DNA of 64,000 nucleotides from Pseudomonas muyukensis (GTDB lineage Bacteria; Pseudomonadota; Gammaproteobacteria; Pseudomonadales; Pseudomonadaceae). Within the stretch, counting starts at the first letter, position 1. Every line of letters starts with the position of its first letter. The stretch lies in assembly GCF_019139535.1 (NCBI RefSeq), contig NZ_CP077073.1, positions 4,554,501-4,618,500 of the forward strand, written 5' to 3'. The notes beneath the pieces are model-generated. The model saw nothing but the letters and a program-made list of their open reading frames with translations, was not told where the DNA came from and searched no databases. Shown here piece by piece: positions 9,695-19,488 of this stretch. A program made the translations under genes and the position numbers.

Positions 9695-11137
9695 TTACTG
9701 AAGCAGTTTCAGGACCGAGGAAGGCAGCTGGTTAGCCTGCGACAGGATCGCAGTCGAAGCCTGCTGCAGGGTCTGCTGCTTGGTCAGCTCTGCAGTTTCC
9801 GAAGCGAAGTCCACATCCTGCACGGTGGAGCGGGCAGCGGTGGAGTTCTTCTGGATGTTCTGCAGGTTGTCGACGGTGGTGGTCAGACGGTTCTGGGTAG
9901 CACCCAGGCCCGAACGGACGCTGTCGATCGAACCAATGGCCTTGTCGATAACGGCCAGGGCGTTTTGGGCCTTGGTGGCGTCGGTGACGTCGGTGTTGGA
10001 GATGGTGGTCTTGGTCGACGAAGCGGCAGCAGTTGCGCTGAACAGGTTGGTAACACCGGTACCGTTCAGAGCGTAACCCTTGGCGGAATCCAGCGATACA
10101 GCACCGGTAGCGACCATGTCAGCAGCGGTCAGAGCAGTACCGGCTGCAGCGTAGGTACCGTCGCCAGCGCGGGTGTTGGCAGTGATACCTGCCTGGGCAC
10201 CAGCATCAGCGGCTTTGAACTTGATGTTCTCACCGGTATCGGACTTGATCGACAGCGAACCGTTGGATTCGTCGTAGTTGACGCTGATACCCAGCTTGGC
10301 TGCGTTGGACTTCAGCTGTTCGGCCAGGTCTGCAGTCTTGGTGACACCAATGATCTTGACAGTTTGACCACCAACTTCCAGATCGAAGTTAGCCTGAGCA
10401 GGGGTAGCACCGGCGATGGCAGCAGCATCAACGCCCAGTTTAACTTCGGTGCTGGCAGTAGCGGTCAGACCACCAATCGCGCCATTCATGTTGGCAGCGA
10501 TAGTCTTGGCCGAATCGCCAGCAGCGATAGCTACGTCCTTGGTCTGACCATTACCAGTTACGGTGATGGTGCCCGCGGTAACGCCAGCGGCGTTCGGAGC
10601 CATAGCAACGCTCTTGATCTGCTGGGAACCGATGTTGCTGGCAGCAACGTTTTCCAGAGTCAGGTTGATGGTTTCGTTGGCGTTGGCGCCGACCTGAATG
10701 GCCTTGGTGCCGTACGAACCGTCCAGCAGCTTCTGGCCACCGAAGGTGGTGGTAGCGGAAATACGGTTCAGCTCAGCGGTCAGAGCCTGGTATTCGTCGT
10801 TGTTCGACTTACGGTCGTCGGCGCTCAGGGAGCCAGTGGCCGAGGACAGAGCCAGGGTACGCATCTTCTGCAGGATGTCGGTCGAAGCCTGCATCGCGCC
10901 TTCGGCGGTCTGGGCGATCGAGATACCGTCGTTGGCGTTCTTGACTGCCTGGCCCAGGCCGTTGATCTGGCTGGTCAGGCGGTTGGCGATCTGCAGGCCG
11001 GCAGCGTCGTCTTTGGCGCTGTTGATGCGCAGGCCGGAAGACAGGCGCTGCATCGAAGTGGTCTGTGCGGTGCTGGCCTTGTTCAGGTTAACCTGAGTAG
11101 TAACCGAAGCAATGTTGGTGTTTACAGTTAAAGCCAT
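9695..11137 (-). CDS. fliC: FliC, flagellin
   Basis: This 480-aa protein is the filament subunit. The conserved N-terminal D0/D1 region ([35 protein letters not shown]) and the C-terminal D0 helix ([19 protein letters not shown]) flank a variable Ala/Thr/Gly-rich centre at about residues 175-390. A GAGGAT ribosome site precedes the ATG at 11137, and a sigma-28 promoter lies 80-107 bases upstream. The central region is the likely surface-exposed and possibly glycosylated part. Confidence 0.98.
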   Translation of the reverse strand: MALTVNTNIASVTTQVNLNKASTAQTTSMQRLSSGLRINSAKDDAAGLQIANRLTSQINGLGQAVKNANDGISIAQTAEGAMQASTDILQKMRTLALSSATGSLSADDRKSNNDEYQALTAELNRISATTTFGGQKLLDGSYGTKAIQVGANANETINLTLENVAASNIGSQQIKSVAMAPNAAGVTAGTITVTGNGQTKDVAIAAGDSAKTIAANMNGAIGGLTATASTEVKLGVDAAAIAGATPAQANFDLEVGGQTVKIIGVTKTADLAEQLKSNAAKLGISVNYDESNGSLSIKSDTGENIKFKAADAGAQAGITANTRAGDGTYAAAGTALTAADMVATGAVSLDSAKGYALNGTGVTNLFSATAAASSTKTTISNTDVTDATKAQNALAVIDKAIGSIDSVRSGLGATQNRLTTTVDNLQNIQKNSTAARSTVQDVDFASETAELTKQQTLQQASTAILSQANQLPSSVLKLLQ

Positions 11138-11217
11138 GACGAAATCCTCGTTGGATGGGTACTGCGGCTTCCGGCCCTGGCATCCGCCGGGTATGGCCTA
11201 GAGAACCTTCGTAATGG

Positions 11218-11244
11218 TTATCGTCGTCTGCGTGGGTTGCTTGA
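11218..11244 (-). promoter_or_regulatory. Sigma-28 (FliA) promoter of fliC
   Basis: The minus strand reads TCAAG, 14 bases, GACGATAA, close to the Pseudomonas FliA pattern TCAAG-N14-GCCGATAA. It gives a leader of about 75 nt. An A/T-rich inverted repeat abuts its upstream edge. Confidence 0.8.
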
Positions 11245-11245
11245 G

Positions 11246-11269
11246 GGCATTTTCAAAAAAAAAATGCCA
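11246..11269. repeat. A/T-rich inverted repeat directly upstream of the fliC -35 box
   Basis: GGCATTTT and AAAATGCC form an 8-bp inverted repeat around a mostly A/T loop, giving a run of A residues on the plus strand. No U-tract follows the hairpin on either strand, so it is not a standard terminator. It could act as an UP-like element or be a remnant of an old terminator. Confidence 0.5.
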
Positions 11270-11380
11270 TCACCCCGCCACCCCTACAAAATCAGGGGGT
11301 TAAGGAAGACCGGGGCGACCAGCGGCCTGAGGCAAGCGACCTGCGCATGACGGAAACAGGCTTGCTGGCAAAATCGCCGC

Positions 11381-11464
11381 GGGAGCCGGTTTGCCGGCGA
11401 GCACCGGCACAGCTGGTGCCAGACACCGCACCGCCTGGTTCGCCAGCAAGGCTGGCGCCTACAC
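11381..11464. repeat. Paired inverted REP elements between fliC and the KAS III gene
   Basis: Two divergent REP units are visible: GGGAGCCGGTTTGCCGGCGA at 11381-11400 and the GTTCGCCAGCAAGGCTGGCG type at about 11433-11464. The same pair occurs at 38559-38655, in opposite order. REP pairs of this type are scattered through extragenic DNA of P. putida-group genomes. Confidence 0.75.
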
Positions 11465-11487
11465 GTTCGCGCACCAGGCGAACGCAT

Positions 11488-11526
11488 AAAAAAAACGCCT
11501 GGCGGGATGCGCCAGGCGTTTTTTTG
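11488..11526 (-). terminator. Rho-independent terminator after the KAS III gene
   Basis: A 9-bp GC-rich stem (ACGCCTGGC with GCCAGGCGT) is flanked by runs of A and T, so it can work on either strand. It lies 14 bases after the KAS III stop codon. Confidence 0.85.
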
Positions 11527-11539
11527 ATCAGGCCAAAGG

Positions 11540-12469
11540 TCAATCCCGATACAGGATCGCCGACCCCCACGACAAGCCCACGCCAAAGCCACTGATGGCC
11601 ACGCGCTTCCAGCTGCTGTCGAGCATGTGTTTCTGCAGCAGCAGCGGCACGCTGGAGGACACGGTGTTGCCGGTCTCGAGCATGTCCTTGACGAACTTCT
11701 CCGGGTGCTGCTCCTCGAAGCGACGCGCCACGGCATCGACGATGGCGGCGCTGCCCTGGTGGATGCAGAACGCGTCGATGTCCGCCGACTGCAGGCCGCT
11801 GGCCTCGAGCAGCTCGTGCAGGTGCGCCGGCACCTTGACCAGGGCGAAGTTGAACACCTGGCGACCGTTCATGAAGAAGGTGCCATCGCTGACCTTCAGG
11901 TGCTCGGCCCCCGAGCCATCGGTACCGAAGCGCGCCTCGCCCAGCTGCCAGACGGCGTTTTCGCCCATCCAGGTGGCGGTGGCGGCATCGCCGAACAGCA
12001 TGGTGGTGTTGCGGTCTTCAGGATCGACGATCTTCGAATACGGGTCGGCGGTGATCAGCAAGCCGTTCTTCAGCCCCGCCGCCTGCATGAAGCCTTTGAT
12101 GGCGTACAACCCATAGACATAGCCGGAGCACCCCAGCGACACGTCGAACGCCGCCACCCGGGTGGACAGGCCCAGCTTGTCCTGAACGATCGCCGCGGTG
12201 TGCGGCAGCCCTTCTTCGTCACCGTTCTGGGTGACCACGATCAGCACGTCGATCGCCTGCGGATCGAGCTCGGGATTGTTGGCGAACAGTGCCCGGGCGG
12301 CTTCGACGCACAGGTCGGAGGTTTCCTGCTCAGCGGCCTTGCGCGGCAGGAAGGAGGCGCCGATCTTGCCGAACATGAACGCTTCGTCCTTGCCGAACTT
12401 CGCACCCTGGACATAGTTGTCCAGGCCAGCGGTAGGCACGTAACTCGCAATGCTTTTGATGCCAATCAT
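11540..12469 (-). CDS. 3-oxoacyl-ACP synthase III (FabH-like) beside flagellin
   Basis: This 309-aa thiolase-fold condensing enzyme resembles FabH. The Cys-His-Asn triad appears intact: Cys in SLGCSGYVYG, His in FCIHQGSA and Asn in TGNTVSSSVP. The ATG at 12469 has GGAAG upstream; an in-frame start 38 codons earlier adds an unrelated extension. A FabH homologue (orf3) forms part of the flagellin glycosylation island of P. syringae, so a role in acyl modification of a flagellin glycan is a reasonable inference. No glycosyltransferase gene accompanies it here. It has its own terminator and stands between the flgL and fliC transcripts. Confidence 0.9.
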   Translation of the reverse strand: MIGIKSIASYVPTAGLDNYVQGAKFGKDEAFMFGKIGASFLPRKAAEQETSDLCVEAARALFANNPELDPQAIDVLIVVTQNGDEEGLPHTAAIVQDKLGLSTRVAAFDVSLGCSGYVYGLYAIKGFMQAAGLKNGLLITADPYSKIVDPEDRNTTMLFGDAATATWMGENAVWQLGEARFGTDGSGAEHLKVSDGTFFMNGRQVFNFALVKVPAHLHELLEASGLQSADIDAFCIHQGSAAIVDAVARRFEEQHPEKFVKDMLETGNTVSSSVPLLLQKHMLDSSWKRVAISGFGVGLSWGSAILYRD

Positions 12470-12700
12470 TCTGGCTTCCCAATGAAAACAGCCAAAGACC
12501 ACCACTCGATGAATTGAGGGCGCCAATACCGGGTCGAAACCGCTGCAGCCCGAGACAGACCGAAACCAGGCTGTCGCTCGCACACCGGTAACAAAATGCT
12601 GCAGCTACTGCCGCATAGGATACAGGGAAGATGCGCGATTTGACTCATTGGTCACACTCATTTATCGCGAAAGGCCCGGCACCGCCGCGCCACAGACACG

Positions 12701-12740
12701 AAAAAGCCCCGGCAGCACGAAGCTGGCCGGGGCTTTTTTA
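12701..12740 (-). terminator. Terminator of the flgFGHIJKL operon
   Basis: A GCCCCGGC/GCCGGGGC stem is flanked by A5 and T7 runs. It begins 13 bases past the flgL stop and is a strong rho-independent terminator. Confidence 0.88.
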
Positions 12741-12752
12741 GCGCAGGCGCAA

Positions 12753-14315
12753 TCAGAGCTTGTTGAACAGGCTCAACTGGGAGATCCGCGAGAACGCCAG
12801 TTGCGAGGCCTCGAGCATGGCCTGCTGCAAGGTCAGCATGATCGACGCCTCAGCCATGTCGGTATTGCCGATGGCGTCCTGGGTGATCTTGTTGGCCGTG
12901 CTCAGGCTGGTGTTCTCCTGACGCTGGATATCCAGCGAGTTGCCACGGGCACCGATCGAGCCCCGGGTGATATCGACCTGTTCACGGGCGCTGGCGAAGT
13001 TGGCCACCGCCGAGGCGACGGCGTTCTTGATCGCGATATTGTCACCCGCGGTGCCGGGCGGCGCATCCAGTGCCGCACGCAGCTGGCTGAGGGTCTCCAG
13101 CACGCTCTGGTTCTGGTGGTTGTTGGCATTGACGGCGAACTGGTCACCGGCCTGCGGCGCACCGGACACCTGGTAGGTCACGCCGGCCACCGTCAACGCT
13201 GGCGCGGTGAAGGTGCCGCTGGCCACCGGCTTGCTGTCGGCGGTCAAGGGCTGGGCGTAGAACTCGTAGGTGTTGGCACCGGTGAACTTGATCACCGCAC
13301 CGTTGCTCGGGAAGGTGCTGCGGTAAGCCGCCTGGTCGGTCACGGCGCTGCTGGTGACCTGGGCACTGGACGGGTTGCCGGCACCGCGCACGGTGGTCAG
13401 CGAGTCGGGGCGTGCCTGCACGCTGAACTCACGGCCCGCCACGATGGCATTGGCGTCCTCGCCTTCCTTCAACGAAACCGTGACCTCGAACTCGACACCG
13501 CGCAGGGCGATGCGGTTGCCACCCTCGGTCTTGCTGTCGAAGGTGCCGTTGGTCGGGGTTTCAGCGGTGATGTCATTGCCCATGGCATCGGTCACCATGT
13601 ACTGGGTAGCACTGGTGAAGGTGATCTTGTAGGGCTGGCCCGCGGTGAAGCTGCTGTTGAAGCTGTTGTTGGAAGTCAGCAGGCCCGGCGAGAGCGCGAC
13701 CTTGCCATCGTCGACCGGCGGCGCCACCAGGCTGGACTCGGTACGGCTCTTGTTCTTGGCCGAATCGAAGATACTGAAACCGGTGTCGTTGGTGGCCAGG
13801 CTCAAGGTGTCGGACACCTGCAGGCTCAGCTGGGTCTGGTCGCCCTGGTAGCTGTAGGTGCCATCGGCATTGCGCACATAGGGCGGCGACGAGGTCTTGG
13901 TACCGCCGAACATGTAGTCGCCGTTGGCATCGCGCGAATTGAGCAGGCCGAAGATGTTGGCTTCGATTTCCTTCAGCTCGCTGCTGATGGACACGCGATC
14001 GGCATCGGTCACCCCGGCGCCACCGGCGCGCAGGGCCAGCTCGCTGGCGCGCTGCATGGCGTCGTTGATGGTGGCCAGCACGCTCTCTTCCTGCAGCAGC
14101 GAGTTGTTCACCGTGGTCATGTTGCCGTCGTACTGCTTGAGCAGCGCCTGTTGCTGCTGCAGCAGCAGCAGGCGCGCGGCACCCACCGGATCGTCGGCGG
14201 CGGTCTGGATCCGCACGCCGCTGTCGATCTGGGTCTTGCTCTTCATCAGGTCGGCGAAGTTCTTGGTGTAGCTACTGGCGCTCGCCTCATAGAACTGAGC
14301 GGTGGAAATACGCAC
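12753..14315 (-). CDS. flgL: FlgL, hook-filament junction protein HAP3
   Basis: This 520-aa protein joins the hook to the filament as the second junction ring. The N-terminus (MRISTAQFYEASASSYTKNF) and the flagellin-like C-terminus (MAEASIMLTLQQAMLEASQLAFSRI) are diagnostic, and DSGVRIQTAADDPVGAARLL matches the flagellin D1 motif. It lies 12 bp after flgK and is the last gene of the rod/ring/junction operon. It is longer than enteric FlgL (about 317 aa), with the extra length in the central domain, as is common in Pseudomonas. Confidence 0.97.
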   Translation of the reverse strand: MRISTAQFYEASASSYTKNFADLMKSKTQIDSGVRIQTAADDPVGAARLLLLQQQQALLKQYDGNMTTVNNSLLQEESVLATINDAMQRASELALRAGGAGVTDADRVSISSELKEIEANIFGLLNSRDANGDYMFGGTKTSSPPYVRNADGTYSYQGDQTQLSLQVSDTLSLATNDTGFSIFDSAKNKSRTESSLVAPPVDDGKVALSPGLLTSNNSFNSSFTAGQPYKITFTSATQYMVTDAMGNDITAETPTNGTFDSKTEGGNRIALRGVEFEVTVSLKEGEDANAIVAGREFSVQARPDSLTTVRGAGNPSSAQVTSSAVTDQAAYRSTFPSNGAVIKFTGANTYEFYAQPLTADSKPVASGTFTAPALTVAGVTYQVSGAPQAGDQFAVNANNHQNQSVLETLSQLRAALDAPPGTAGDNIAIKNAVASAVANFASAREQVDITRGSIGARGNSLDIQRQENTSLSTANKITQDAIGNTDMAEASIMLTLQQAMLEASQLAFSRISQLSLFNKL

Positions 14316-14327
14316 GATGGCTACTCC

Positions 14328-16370
14328 TTACAAAGCGTTGATCAGGATGCTGAAGGTTTCTTGCGCCGCCTTGATGATCTGCGACGATGCGGTGTAGTAG
14401 TGCTGGAACTTGATCAGGTTGGCCGCCTCATCGTCCAGGTTGACACCGGAAACCCCGTTGCGGCTCTCCTTGGCCGAGTCGAGCACGGCCTTGGTCGCGA
14501 CGGTATCGATTTTGGCCTGGTTGGCCTTGGCCCCGACCCGCTCGACCAGCGAGGCATAGGACGAGGTGAAGCTGGAGCCGGTACCGGAGTTCAGGCCGAC
14601 CGTGGACTTGGTCTGCAGCCCGAGCAGCGCCTGGGCGTTGCGGTTGTCCGACTTGCCATCGGCATTGAAACCGAAGGTGAAGCTGTCGTTGGTGGCCGGG
14701 CTGCCGCCCACGGTGGTCTCGACGCTGAAGGTGCGCGGGTTGCCGCTGCCATCGAGGATCGGCGCGCCCGTGGCATCGCGCATCGGCACATTGATGGTCA
14801 GCTTGTTGTCCTGGCCCGGGACGATGGTGCCGGTGCCGATGGAGACGCCCTTGGAGTCGTACAGGGTGTAGCCCTGGGTACCCCCGCTGGCGGCCTGGAA
14901 CACCATGCGCACTGGCATCGAGTGCTTGATCGAATCCTGGATCAGCGCGGTATCGGCGCCGCCGTAGATATTCAGCTTGTCGCCCAGGTTCGGCTGGGTA
15001 ATGGTGCCGCTGCCGGTATTGCCGCTGCCCACCACGCCATTGATCGGCCCGGCGAAGGCCAGCTTGTTGGCGTCGGTGAGCACGGTATTGATCGAACCTG
15101 CCGCCGAACGGGCCGGGCTGACCTTGAAGCTGTCGCCAGCCGCCAGGCCACCGCCGTTCAGAGCGAGGGTGAAGCCGTCGATCACCGGTGGTGGCGTGGT
15201 AGTCAGGTCGAAGTTGCCCATGTCGGTGCCGTCGGAGCGACGCACGCTGTACTGGTTGGGGCCGGTGAACTTGACTTCGTAGTCGTAGGTGGTCAGCGCA
15301 CCACTGTTGGCGATGGTCACGTCCAGGTTGCCGGAGCCGGCGCTGTTGTTCGACGAGGCCAGGCTGCGCTGGCTGATCGCCGCAGCGCTGTTGATGCTGG
15401 AGAACAACGCGCTGCCGAACTGCCCATTGGCGTCCAGGCCCTGCCCCAGCTGGCTGTTGATGCTGTCGGCCACCACCAGGGCGACACGCCCCAGCTCGTT
15501 CATCGACGGATTGAGCACGTCGTTGCGATAGCGCAGCAGGCCGCCGATCTGCCCACCACTGGCCACCGAGGTGACATCCGAGGAGAAGTTCGGGTAGTTG
15601 ATCTGCAGGCTGTACTGGCTCTTGTCGGCGGCGCTTGGCACGGCGCTCAGGGTGTTGGCGCGATTACCGGTGACCAGCGACTGGCCATTACCCATGTACA
15701 CATCGTAGTTGCCGTCGCGCTCCTGCACGGTGACGCCAACCAGCTCGTTGAGCTGGCGCACCGCTTCGCTGCGCGCATCCAGCAGGTTGTTCGGCGAAGC
15801 GCCAGAGGCCGACAGCTGGGTGATCTGCTTGTTGAGATCGGCAATGCTCGAGGTCAGCTTGTTGACCTGCCCGGAGAGGGTCTCGAGCTGGCTGTTGATG
15901 CTGCTGTTCTGCTTGTTCATCTCGCTGGAGATGGAGTTGAACCGGTTGCTCAGGGTCTGCGCCTGGGTCAACAGCAACTGCCGGGAGGCGATATCGCTAG
16001 GCTTGGCCGAAGCGGTCTGCAAGGCCGAGAAAAAGGCGGTCAGCACCGAGCTGATGCCGGTGCTGCTCTCGGCCAGCAGTTTGTCGATACCCGTGATCTG
16101 ATCCTGGAATGCCGCCGCATCGGTATTGAGCGAGGTCGCGGTCTGCAGCTGGTTGTCCAGGTAGGCGTTGTAGATGCGACGCACATCCGACAACGTGGTG
16201 CCGGTACCGACAAAGCCTGCGCCGATGTTGTGCGACGGCCCCGTGGTCTGGATGGTTTGCTGCCGCGAATAACCGGAAACCGCCGCGTTGGCAATGTTGT
16301 TACCGGTGATGGCCAACGCGGTCTGGCTGGCATTCAGGCCCGACAGCCCGATCGAGATCAGGTTAGACAT
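14328..16370 (-). CDS. flgK: FlgK, hook-filament junction protein HAP1
   Basis: This 680-aa protein forms the first junction ring on the hook. The N-terminus (IGLSGLNASQTALAITGNNIANAAVSGYSRQ) carries the axial-protein motif. The C-terminus (SGVNLDDEAANLIKFQHYYTASSQIIKAAQETF) is the matching coiled-coil end. The middle is a long variable domain. It lies 10 bp after flgJ in the same operon. Confidence 0.98.
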   Translation of the reverse strand: MSNLISIGLSGLNASQTALAITGNNIANAAVSGYSRQQTIQTTGPSHNIGAGFVGTGTTLSDVRRIYNAYLDNQLQTATSLNTDAAAFQDQITGIDKLLAESSTGISSVLTAFFSALQTASAKPSDIASRQLLLTQAQTLSNRFNSISSEMNKQNSSINSQLETLSGQVNKLTSSIADLNKQITQLSASGASPNNLLDARSEAVRQLNELVGVTVQERDGNYDVYMGNGQSLVTGNRANTLSAVPSAADKSQYSLQINYPNFSSDVTSVASGGQIGGLLRYRNDVLNPSMNELGRVALVVADSINSQLGQGLDANGQFGSALFSSINSAAAISQRSLASSNNSAGSGNLDVTIANSGALTTYDYEVKFTGPNQYSVRRSDGTDMGNFDLTTTPPPVIDGFTLALNGGGLAAGDSFKVSPARSAAGSINTVLTDANKLAFAGPINGVVGSGNTGSGTITQPNLGDKLNIYGGADTALIQDSIKHSMPVRMVFQAASGGTQGYTLYDSKGVSIGTGTIVPGQDNKLTINVPMRDATGAPILDGSGNPRTFSVETTVGGSPATNDSFTFGFNADGKSDNRNAQALLGLQTKSTVGLNSGTGSSFTSSYASLVERVGAKANQAKIDTVATKAVLDSAKESRNGVSGVNLDDEAANLIKFQHYYTASSQIIKAAQETFSILINAL

Positions 16371-16380
16371 GGTTCAATCC

Positions 16381-17580
16381 TTATAGATTCGTGGTAGTGC
16401 CAGCCATGGCGTATTCCTGGGTCGGCTGCAGTTGCCGGGCAATGCTGATGATCTTGCGGGCATAGTCCGGGTCGGTGGCGTAGCCAGCCTTCTGCAGCTC
16501 TCTTGCAAACTGTTCCGGTTTATCGGCCGAGCCGACGGCATCTTTATAGCGACTGTTGTTCTGCAACAGGCTGACCAGGTCGTGGAAGCTGTCCTGGTAC
16601 GAGTCGTAGGAACGGAACGCCGCCGTCTCCTTGACGAACTGGCCGCCGCGAAATTCGCTGGTGATCGCCCTCGCCTCGCCACCCTGCCAGTTACCGGTGG
16701 CCTTGATGCCGAACAGGTTGTGGCTGCTGCTGCCATCGGGGTTGCGCATCACCGACTTGCCCCAACCGGTTTCCAGCGCGGCCTGAGCCACCAGGTAGCG
16801 TGGGTCGATGCCAATGCGCTTGGCCGCTTGCTCGGCCATCGGCAGCATGGTGGCAACGAACGCGTCGCTGTCGCTGAAGGCCTTGTTCGGCGCCAGCGGC
16901 GGCTGGGCCACGGCGCGGCCGATAATACGCATGCCCTCGCGCTCGCGTGGCGCGGCGAAGGTCTGCGCTGGCTGCCAGTCGCCACGGGCGACACCGGCCA
17001 GCGACGGCCCGTTGCGCTGGGGCAAGGCGCTATCGCCGGTGGCGCCCGCCGCCGACGGCACGATGCCGGCCAGCAGGCGATCGGTAAGCTTGCCCGGCAG
17101 CGCCAGGCGCCGCGAGTTGAGCGCCGCCACATCGTTGCGCCCGGCCGCGGCCTGTTCGCCCCGCGCCGGCTGGGCCACACGACCACCACCCCACAATGCT
17201 GGCGCCGGGCCGTCGATACGCGGGAACGGGCTGTTGTTGACCGCTCCACTCTTGTTCTTGCTCAACTGGCGCACCAGCACGTCCTGCAGGCCGATACCAC
17301 CACCCTCGCGGGACATGCTGACCGCCAGCTGCTGGTCGTACATGTCGCGGTACTGCTTGGTGGTGTCGCTGTTCATCGGGTTTTCTTCGTCGGCCAGCAC
17401 ATCGCTGGCCTTGCGCGAGGCTTTGAGCATCTCGCTGACGAACAAGGATTCGAACTCCTGGGCCACCTTGCGGATGTTGCCCTCGCTGTCGCGATCGCCG
17501 TGCTTGAGCGAGCTCAGGCGATTGAGGTCGGTGAAGGCGCCGCTGTCGGCCGGGCTGGAAATCAGGCTCTTCGGATTCAT
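16381..17580 (-). CDS. flgJ: FlgJ, rod-capping protein with peptidoglycan hydrolase domain
   Basis: This 399-aa bifunctional protein has an N-terminal rod-cap domain (about residues 20-120: EFESLFVSEMLKASRKA) and a C-terminal glucosaminidase/muramidase domain from about residue 240. The likely catalytic Glu is in AALETGWGKS, and the NLFGIKA motif follows. It opens the peptidoglycan so the rod can cross. A long Pro/Ala/Arg-rich linker separates the domains and makes the protein longer than Salmonella FlgJ (316 aa). It lies 11 bp after flgI. Confidence 0.97.
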   Translation of the reverse strand: MNPKSLISSPADSGAFTDLNRLSSLKHGDRDSEGNIRKVAQEFESLFVSEMLKASRKASDVLADEENPMNSDTTKQYRDMYDQQLAVSMSREGGGIGLQDVLVRQLSKNKSGAVNNSPFPRIDGPAPALWGGGRVAQPARGEQAAAGRNDVAALNSRRLALPGKLTDRLLAGIVPSAAGATGDSALPQRNGPSLAGVARGDWQPAQTFAAPREREGMRIIGRAVAQPPLAPNKAFSDSDAFVATMLPMAEQAAKRIGIDPRYLVAQAALETGWGKSVMRNPDGSSSHNLFGIKATGNWQGGEARAITSEFRGGQFVKETAAFRSYDSYQDSFHDLVSLLQNNSRYKDAVGSADKPEQFARELQKAGYATDPDYARKIISIARQLQPTQEYAMAGTTTNL

Positions 17581-17591
17581 CCCAGGCCTCC

Positions 17592-18701
17592 TCAGATCAC
17601 GATCAGGTCGGCTTGCAACGCGCCGGCCTGCTTCAGGGCTTCGAGGATCGCCATCAGGTCGCTGGGCGCCGCGCCGACCTGGTTCACCGCACGGACGATC
17701 TCATCCAGCGTGGTGCCCGGGCCGAACTTGAACATCGGCTTGGCTTCCTGCTCGGCATTCACCCGCGAGCGCGGCACCACCGCGGTCTGGCCATTGGAGA
17801 ACGGCCCCGGCTGGCTGACGATCGGGTCTTCGGTGATGGTCACGGTCAGGCTGCCGTGGGTCACCGCCGCCGGCGACACCTTGACGTTCTGGCCAATGAC
17901 GATGGTACCGGTGCGCGAATTGATGATGACCTTGGCCACTGCCTGGCCCGGATCGATCTCGAGGTTCTCCAGGATCGACAGGTAGTCGACACGCTGGCTC
18001 GGGTCCATCGGCGCGGTCACCCGCACCGAACCACCATCGATGGCCTGGGCGACACCTGGGCCGAGCAGCTCGTTGACCTTGTCGACGATGCGCTTGGCGG
18101 TGGTGAAGTCCGGGCGATTGAGGTTCAGGGTCAGGCTGTTGCCCTGGTTGAAGCCGCTCGGCACCGCACGCTCGACGGACGCGCCGCCGGGAATCCGCCC
18201 GGCCGACGGAACGTTGACGGTGATTTTCGAGCCGTCGCGACCCTCGGCGTCGAACCCGCCCACCACCAGGTTGCCCTGGGCGATGGCGTAGACGTTGCCG
18301 TCGACCCCTTTGAGCGGCGTCATCAACAGGCTACCGCCGCGCAGGCTCTTGGAGTTACCGATGGACGACACGGTGATGTCGACCACCTGCCCCGGCTTGG
18401 CGAACGCCGGCAGGTCGGCATGCACCGACACCGCCGCAACGTTCTTCAACTGCACGTTGCCTGACCCCGGCGGCACCTTGATGCCGAACTGCGAGAGCAT
18501 GTTGTTGAAGGTCTGCAGGGTGAACGGCGTCTGGGTGGTCTGGTCACCCGTGCCGTTGAGGCCCACCACCAGACCGTAGCCGATCAGCTGGTTGGCGCGC
18601 ACACCAGAGATGCTGGCGATGTCCTTCAGGCGCTCGGCATGGGCACCGAACGCGCAGGACAGGAGCAAGGTCGCGGCAATCAACCGCCTAGCGTTGAACA
18701 T
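17592..18701 (-). CDS. flgI: FlgI, flagellar P-ring protein
   Basis: This 369-aa periplasmic protein builds the P ring around the rod in the peptidoglycan layer. A Sec signal peptide (about residues 1-22, ending AFGAHA) precedes the conserved [13 protein letters not shown] and [11 protein letters not shown] region. I chose the ATG at 18701, which gives the family length; another in-frame ATG is two codons upstream. It follows flgH closely in the operon. Confidence 0.97.
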   Translation of the reverse strand: MFNARRLIAATLLLSCAFGAHAERLKDIASISGVRANQLIGYGLVVGLNGTGDQTTQTPFTLQTFNNMLSQFGIKVPPGSGNVQLKNVAAVSVHADLPAFAKPGQVVDITVSSIGNSKSLRGGSLLMTPLKGVDGNVYAIAQGNLVVGGFDAEGRDGSKITVNVPSAGRIPGGASVERAVPSGFNQGNSLTLNLNRPDFTTAKRIVDKVNELLGPGVAQAIDGGSVRVTAPMDPSQRVDYLSILENLEIDPGQAVAKVIINSRTGTIVIGQNVKVSPAAVTHGSLTVTITEDPIVSQPGPFSNGQTAVVPRSRVNAEQEAKPMFKFGPGTTLDEIVRAVNQVGAAPSDLMAILEALKQAGALQADLIVI

Positions 18702-18713
18702 GGTCATCCGTAC

Positions 18714-19409
18714 TCAGAAAGGCCAGAGCGGGCTGATGAAGAAACGGTCCAGCCAACCCGGCTGGCTGGCATCGGCGAACGAGCCGGTGCCCGAATAGGT
18801 GATGCGCGCGTCGGCCACACGGGTGGACGGCACGGTGTTGTCGGTGGCGATGTCGTCGGCGCGCACCAGGCCGGCAATGCGCACCAGCTCTTCACCGGTG
18901 TTCAAGGTCATCCACTTTTCGCCGCGCACGGCGATGATGCCGTTGGGCAGCACCTCGGCCACGGTGACGGTGATCGAGCCGGTCAGGGTGTTGCCCTGGG
19001 TGGCCTTGCTGTCGCCCTTGGTGCTGCGGTCACCGCTGTAGCCGGCCTCCAGGGTCAGGTCGCCGCTGCCCAGCGGGTTGTTGGTGTTGGGCACGGTACC
19101 GAACAGCGAGGTCAGGCCAAGGTTGGCCTTGCTGTTCTTCTGGATCTGCGAGCCGGCGTTCTTGCTCGCCGAGGTGCGCTCGTTGAGGGTGATGGTGATG
19201 ATGTCGCCGACCCGGAACGCCTTGCGATCGGTGTACAGGCTCTGTTCGAAACCGGCCTGGTAGATCGAGCCATTGTTGGCCGCTGCCGGCAGCGGGGTGC
19301 GCGGCAGGACCGGCGCATAGTACGGGTCGTTGGGCTTGGGCGTCGGCGCGACGCAACCGGCCAACAACACCACCCCCCCCAGGGCGAATACGGACAACGA
19401 ACGCATCAT
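18714..19409 (-). CDS. flgH: FlgH, flagellar L-ring lipoprotein
   Basis: This 231-aa outer-membrane lipoprotein forms the L ring. The signal peptide ends in a clear lipobox (LLAGC), so the mature protein starts with a lipidated Cys. The core contains [17 protein letters not shown] and the C-terminal [14 protein letters not shown] region, both conserved in FlgH. A GAGG site precedes the ATG pair at 19409/19406; an in-frame start 17 codons earlier would put charged residues before the signal peptide. Confidence 0.97.
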   Translation of the reverse strand: MMRSLSVFALGGVVLLAGCVAPTPKPNDPYYAPVLPRTPLPAAANNGSIYQAGFEQSLYTDRKAFRVGDIITITLNERTSASKNAGSQIQKNSKANLGLTSLFGTVPNTNNPLGSGDLTLEAGYSGDRSTKGDSKATQGNTLTGSITVTVAEVLPNGIIAVRGEKWMTLNTGEELVRIAGLVRADDIATDNTVPSTRVADARITYSGTGSFADASQPGWLDRFFISPLWPF

Positions 19410-19488
19410 GACACTTACCTCACGGTGAAACAGGCGCTGCAACAACGAGCGCAGAGTCAACGGCCCGCGCCAGGCAGGCCGCCAGGGC

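Noticed and set aside
9170..11131. A 653-codon plus-strand frame opposite fliC, rich in Gly and Ser
   Set aside because: It mirrors flagellin's Thr/Ala codons on the other strand. The apparent repeat-protein look is an artefact.
11347..11595. An 82-codon plus-strand frame between fliC and the KAS III gene
   Set aside because: It spans two REP units and a terminator and overlaps the KAS III 3' end.
12648..16397. A 1249-codon plus-strand open frame opposite flgL and flgK
   Set aside because: It is the antisense of two clear flagellar genes, has low-complexity His/Gly/Val/Gln composition and resembles no family. High GC content keeps the frame open.
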